Assembly (NCBI GenBank): GCA_002730795.1
Contig: PCAX01000060.1
Location: 1 to 7,351, forward strand
From: Chloroflexota bacterium
Lineage (GTDB): Bacteria > Chloroflexota > Dehalococcoidia > Lucifugimonadales > Lucifugimonadaceae
Length of the DNA: 7,351 nucleotides
Direction of reading: 5' to 3'
In this document: in pieces, positions 6,052 through 7,351 of the stretch
Layout of the letters: each line of letters begins with the position of its first letter
Numbering within the stretch: position 1 is the stretch's first letter
Made by a program: the position numbers and the translations under genes
Notes under the pieces: model-generated
What the model was told of the DNA's origin: nothing
Seen by the model: only the letters and a program-made list of their open reading frames with translations
Database searches by the model: none

Positions 6052-6148
6052 AGTAGATGACAAACATAAATTTCAACAAGTAAAAAAACAGCATCCACAA
6101 AAAGGTAAATTAAGACAACATAGAAAGGAATATATAAAAGATATATAG
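6038..6148 (+). CDS. Basic small ORF, 36 residues, overlapping the secreted microprotein
   Basis: The ATG at 6038 has GGGGAAG (6029-6035) two bases upstream, a short spacing. It encodes a lysine- and histidine-rich peptide (MLVVKVDDKHKFQQVKKQ, then HPQKGKLRQHRKEYIKDI) ending at TAG 6146-6148. The composition is protein-like, and the same frame stays open upstream through 6014. It may therefore be the continuation of the secreted peptide after a one-base shift near 6000-6040: joined, the two would give a small exported basic protein. Alternatively it is a chance ORF. The terminator follows 27 bases later. Confidence 0.3.
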   Translation: MLVVKVDDKHKFQQVKKQHPQKGKLRQHRKEYIKDI

Positions 6149-6175
6149 TTTAGCAAGTATTGTTGATACATCAAT

Positions 6176-6197
6176 CCCCACATTCCTGGGGTTTTTT
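6176..6197 (+). terminator. Rho-independent terminator between the two ATPase genes
   Basis: CCCCA (6176-6180) pairs with TGGGG (6187-6191) around a six-base CATTCC loop and is followed directly by six Ts (6192-6197). It should end transcription coming from the AAA+ gene and the microproteins, leaving the frameshifted ORF and the MoxR-type gene dependent on readthrough or on another promoter. An outer, imperfect stem of about twelve pairs (6169-6182 with 6201-6212) could compete with it. Confidence 0.68.
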
Positions 6198-6224
6198 ATT
6201 TGTGGGATGATGTGTAAATTTGGG

Positions 6225-6252
6225 AATGACCAAAACTGAACTGTAAGAGAAA
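6225..6252 (+). repeat. Dispersed 28-base repeat, copy 2
   Basis: AATG-A-CCAAAACTGAACTG-T-AAGAGAAA matches 613-640 with two mismatches. The ATG at 6226 opens only MTKTEL before a TAA; in copy 1 the equivalent codon is AAA. Here it lies just after the terminator and ends 16 bases before the start of the frameshifted acidic gene, whereas copy 1 lies after the stop of an acidic gene. Confidence 0.6.
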
Positions 6253-6268
6253 TAAAAAGGCTATGGAA

Positions 6269-6578
6269 ATGAATAAGATTAAATTGCAAAGTGCAGCAGT
6301 AAAAGTTGAAGATAACTATCTTTTTATCAATAATAAAAAATATGATTTTGAAGAATTTCATGTTGTTGATTATAATAAAGAAGCCGATCGTATTATATCA
6401 AGTTCCGCATCTGCTATATTTTCTAGATTTGTCAAAAGAATATGAATATGATATGAAGGATGATAGTTTTTATGACTATGATGAAGAAAGTGGAAAAAGT
6501 AAAGAAGATGAATTAAATGATGAAGTATATGATCAGCTATGTTCTGATGCCACACTATTAGCACCGGATTGGTTTTAA
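6269..6578 (+). pseudogene. Acidic hypothetical protein interrupted by a +1 frameshift
   Basis: The first frame reads from ATG 6269 (AAGG eight bases upstream; the ATG at 6263 is too close to it) as MNKIKLQSAAVKVEDNY onward and stops at TGA 6443-6445. Coding-like sequence then continues one frame over (LSKEYEYDMKDDSFYDYDEE) to TAA 6576-6578, ending in DATLLAPDWF. Skipping one T of the TTTT run at 6419-6422 joins ASAIF to LDLSKEYEYD and restores a protein of about 102 residues. That product would be strongly acidic with no signal peptide or membrane segment and no family I recognise. Possible causes are a sequencing or assembly error in the T-run, a real inactivating indel or, less likely, programmed frameshifting. 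The gene is noticeably more AT-rich than the two ATPase genes that flank this region. Confidence 0.55.
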
Positions 6579-6610
6579 ATAATAGAAAAAAAATTAAATA
6601 AGGAGATAAT

Positions 6611-7351
6611 ATGTCAGAAGACCTGCTGGAATATGGCGAAAAGGTAAATGCCAGCTACTTAAAAAACACATTGGAACATATTTTCATGAGGAATGATGAA
6701 GTGGCTGGAAAAGGCAGCAGGGGAACACCTGTTTGCATATGGGGAACGCACGGCTTGGGAAAGACTCAAATTGTTACGGATTTTGCCAGGGAACGTAAAT
6801 GGAAATTCGCCTATTGTGCACCAGCGCAGTTTGAAGAAATGGGTGACCTTCACGGCATGCCGGTACAGATGGATCCTGACCCGAAGGTTTCAGGAGATGA
6901 ACGAACGGTTTACCTTCCCCCGGATTGGGTGCCTACTGAAGAAGGCCCTGGTATTCTGCTGTTGGATGATATTAACCGGGCGGATGACCGCATACTCCGG
7001 GGCTGTATGCAGCTTCTGCAGAATTTTGAGTTGTTTTCATGGCATCTGCCTAATAAATGGCAGATTGTTGCTACTGCCAATCCTGAGGGAGGTGATTATT
7101 CCGTAACGCCTATGGATGATGCCATGCTGACCCGGATGTTGCATATTACCTTGAAGTTCAACCCCAAGACTTGGGCGGAATGGGCCGTGGGTGTAGGAGT
7201 GGACCCAAGAGGAATCGCATTTGTGCTCACTTATCCGGAAGTGGTTACCGGAAAACGAACCACACCACGTACTCTGACACAATTCTTTGAACAAATCAGC
7301 AGTATTGCAGACCTGAAAGCAGAAATGGAGCTGGTAAATGCCCTGGCACTC
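6611..7351 (+). CDS. MoxR/dynein-like AAA+ ATPase, N-terminal 247 residues (runs off the window)
   Basis: ATG at 6611 follows AGGAGAT closely, the strongest ribosome binding site in the window. The open frame reaches the right edge with no stop. Motifs of an AAA_5/MoxR-type ATPase (COG0714) appear in order: Walker A GTHGLGKT (45-52, Lys51), Walker B GILLLDDINRAD with Asp119-Asp120, sensor 1 VATANP (Asn157), a probable arginine finger in AMLTRM (Arg175), and a sensor-2-like TTPRTL (Arg220). The usual catalytic Glu after the Walker B Asp is replaced by Asp120, though this may be normal for the subgroup. MoxR-type ATPases act as chaperone-like remodelers, usually with a von Willebrand A-domain partner encoded next to them. 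None is visible here, so one is expected just to the right. Codon use is richer in GC than in the small ORFs before it, resembling the 3978 gene and suggesting the two ATPase genes belong together. Confidence 0.88.
   Translation, partial: MSEDLLEYGEKVNASYLKNTLEHIFMRNDEVAGKGSRGTPVCIWGTHGLGKTQIVTDFARERKWKFAYCAPAQFEEMGDLHGMPVQMDPDPKVSGDERTVYLPPDWVPTEEGPGILLLDDINRADDRILRGCMQLLQNFELFSWHLPNKWQIVATANPEGGDYSVTPMDDAMLTRMLHITLKFNPKTWAEWAVGVGVDPRGIAFVLTYPEVVTGKRTTPRTLTQFFEQISSIADLKAEMELVNALAL

Noticed and set aside
6693..7106. A 137-codon plus-strand frame near the right edge.
   Set aside because: It lies wholly inside the MoxR-type ATPase gene, whose frame carries all AAA+ motifs; the alternate frame has no motif and an improbable composition.

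Overview
The window looks like AT-rich bacterial accessory DNA. Two predicted lipoproteins and a secreted peptide with a signal sequence ending in FGQ suggest a Gram-negative host. Several genes have clear Shine-Dalgarno sites (for example AGGAGAT before the last gene), which argues against typical Bacteroidota. A relative in the wider FCB group, such as a Marinimicrobia-like lineage, is a guess from style, not a demonstrated assignment. No rRNA, tRNA, CRISPR array or transposase was found.

Layout, left to right. (1) Positions 1-89, minus strand: the first 29 codons of an ABC-transporter ATPase that runs off the left edge. (2) About 125-592: the C-terminal part of an acidic protein whose 5' end appears to be missing. 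(3) 664-2624: a plus-strand operon starting at a promoter-like element. It has a 7-codon stub ORF, lipoprotein A, a 90-residue helical protein, a cysteine-rich putative zinc protein and lipoprotein B, a clear paralogue of A. (4) 2625-2920: non-coding DNA with a terminator that works on the minus strand and a pair of GC-rich repeats. (5) 2921-3910: a WYL-domain transcriptional regulator. (6) 3978-5891: a large AAA+ ATPase with a long N-terminal extension. (7) 5892-6610: an AT-rich stretch with two overlapping microproteins, a rho-independent terminator, a copy of a dispersed repeat and a frameshifted acidic protein. (8) 6611-7351: the N-terminal 247 residues of a MoxR/dynein-like AAA+ ATPase that runs off the right edge.

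Two threads tie the window together. First, the same promoter-like element (AACGACA, TG[A/T]C eleven bases after the ACGACA start, TATAA after a fixed 19-base spacer) lies before the lipoprotein operon, the WYL gene and the AAA+ gene, suggesting one regulon that may include autoregulation by the WYL protein. Second, WYL regulator, AAA+ ATPase and MoxR-type ATPase lie on one strand in a row. This fits a regulated NTP-dependent effector or conflict-type system whose remaining genes (a von Willebrand A-type partner is the usual companion of MoxR ATPases) would lie to the right. Both ATPases have a non-standard Walker B box (Asn-Glu and Asp-Asp instead of Asp-Glu).

The region also shows decay and rearrangement: a truncated gene at the left boundary, a duplicated gene set with an apparent internal deletion, short start-codon stubs, a 28-base dispersed repeat and a frameshift.
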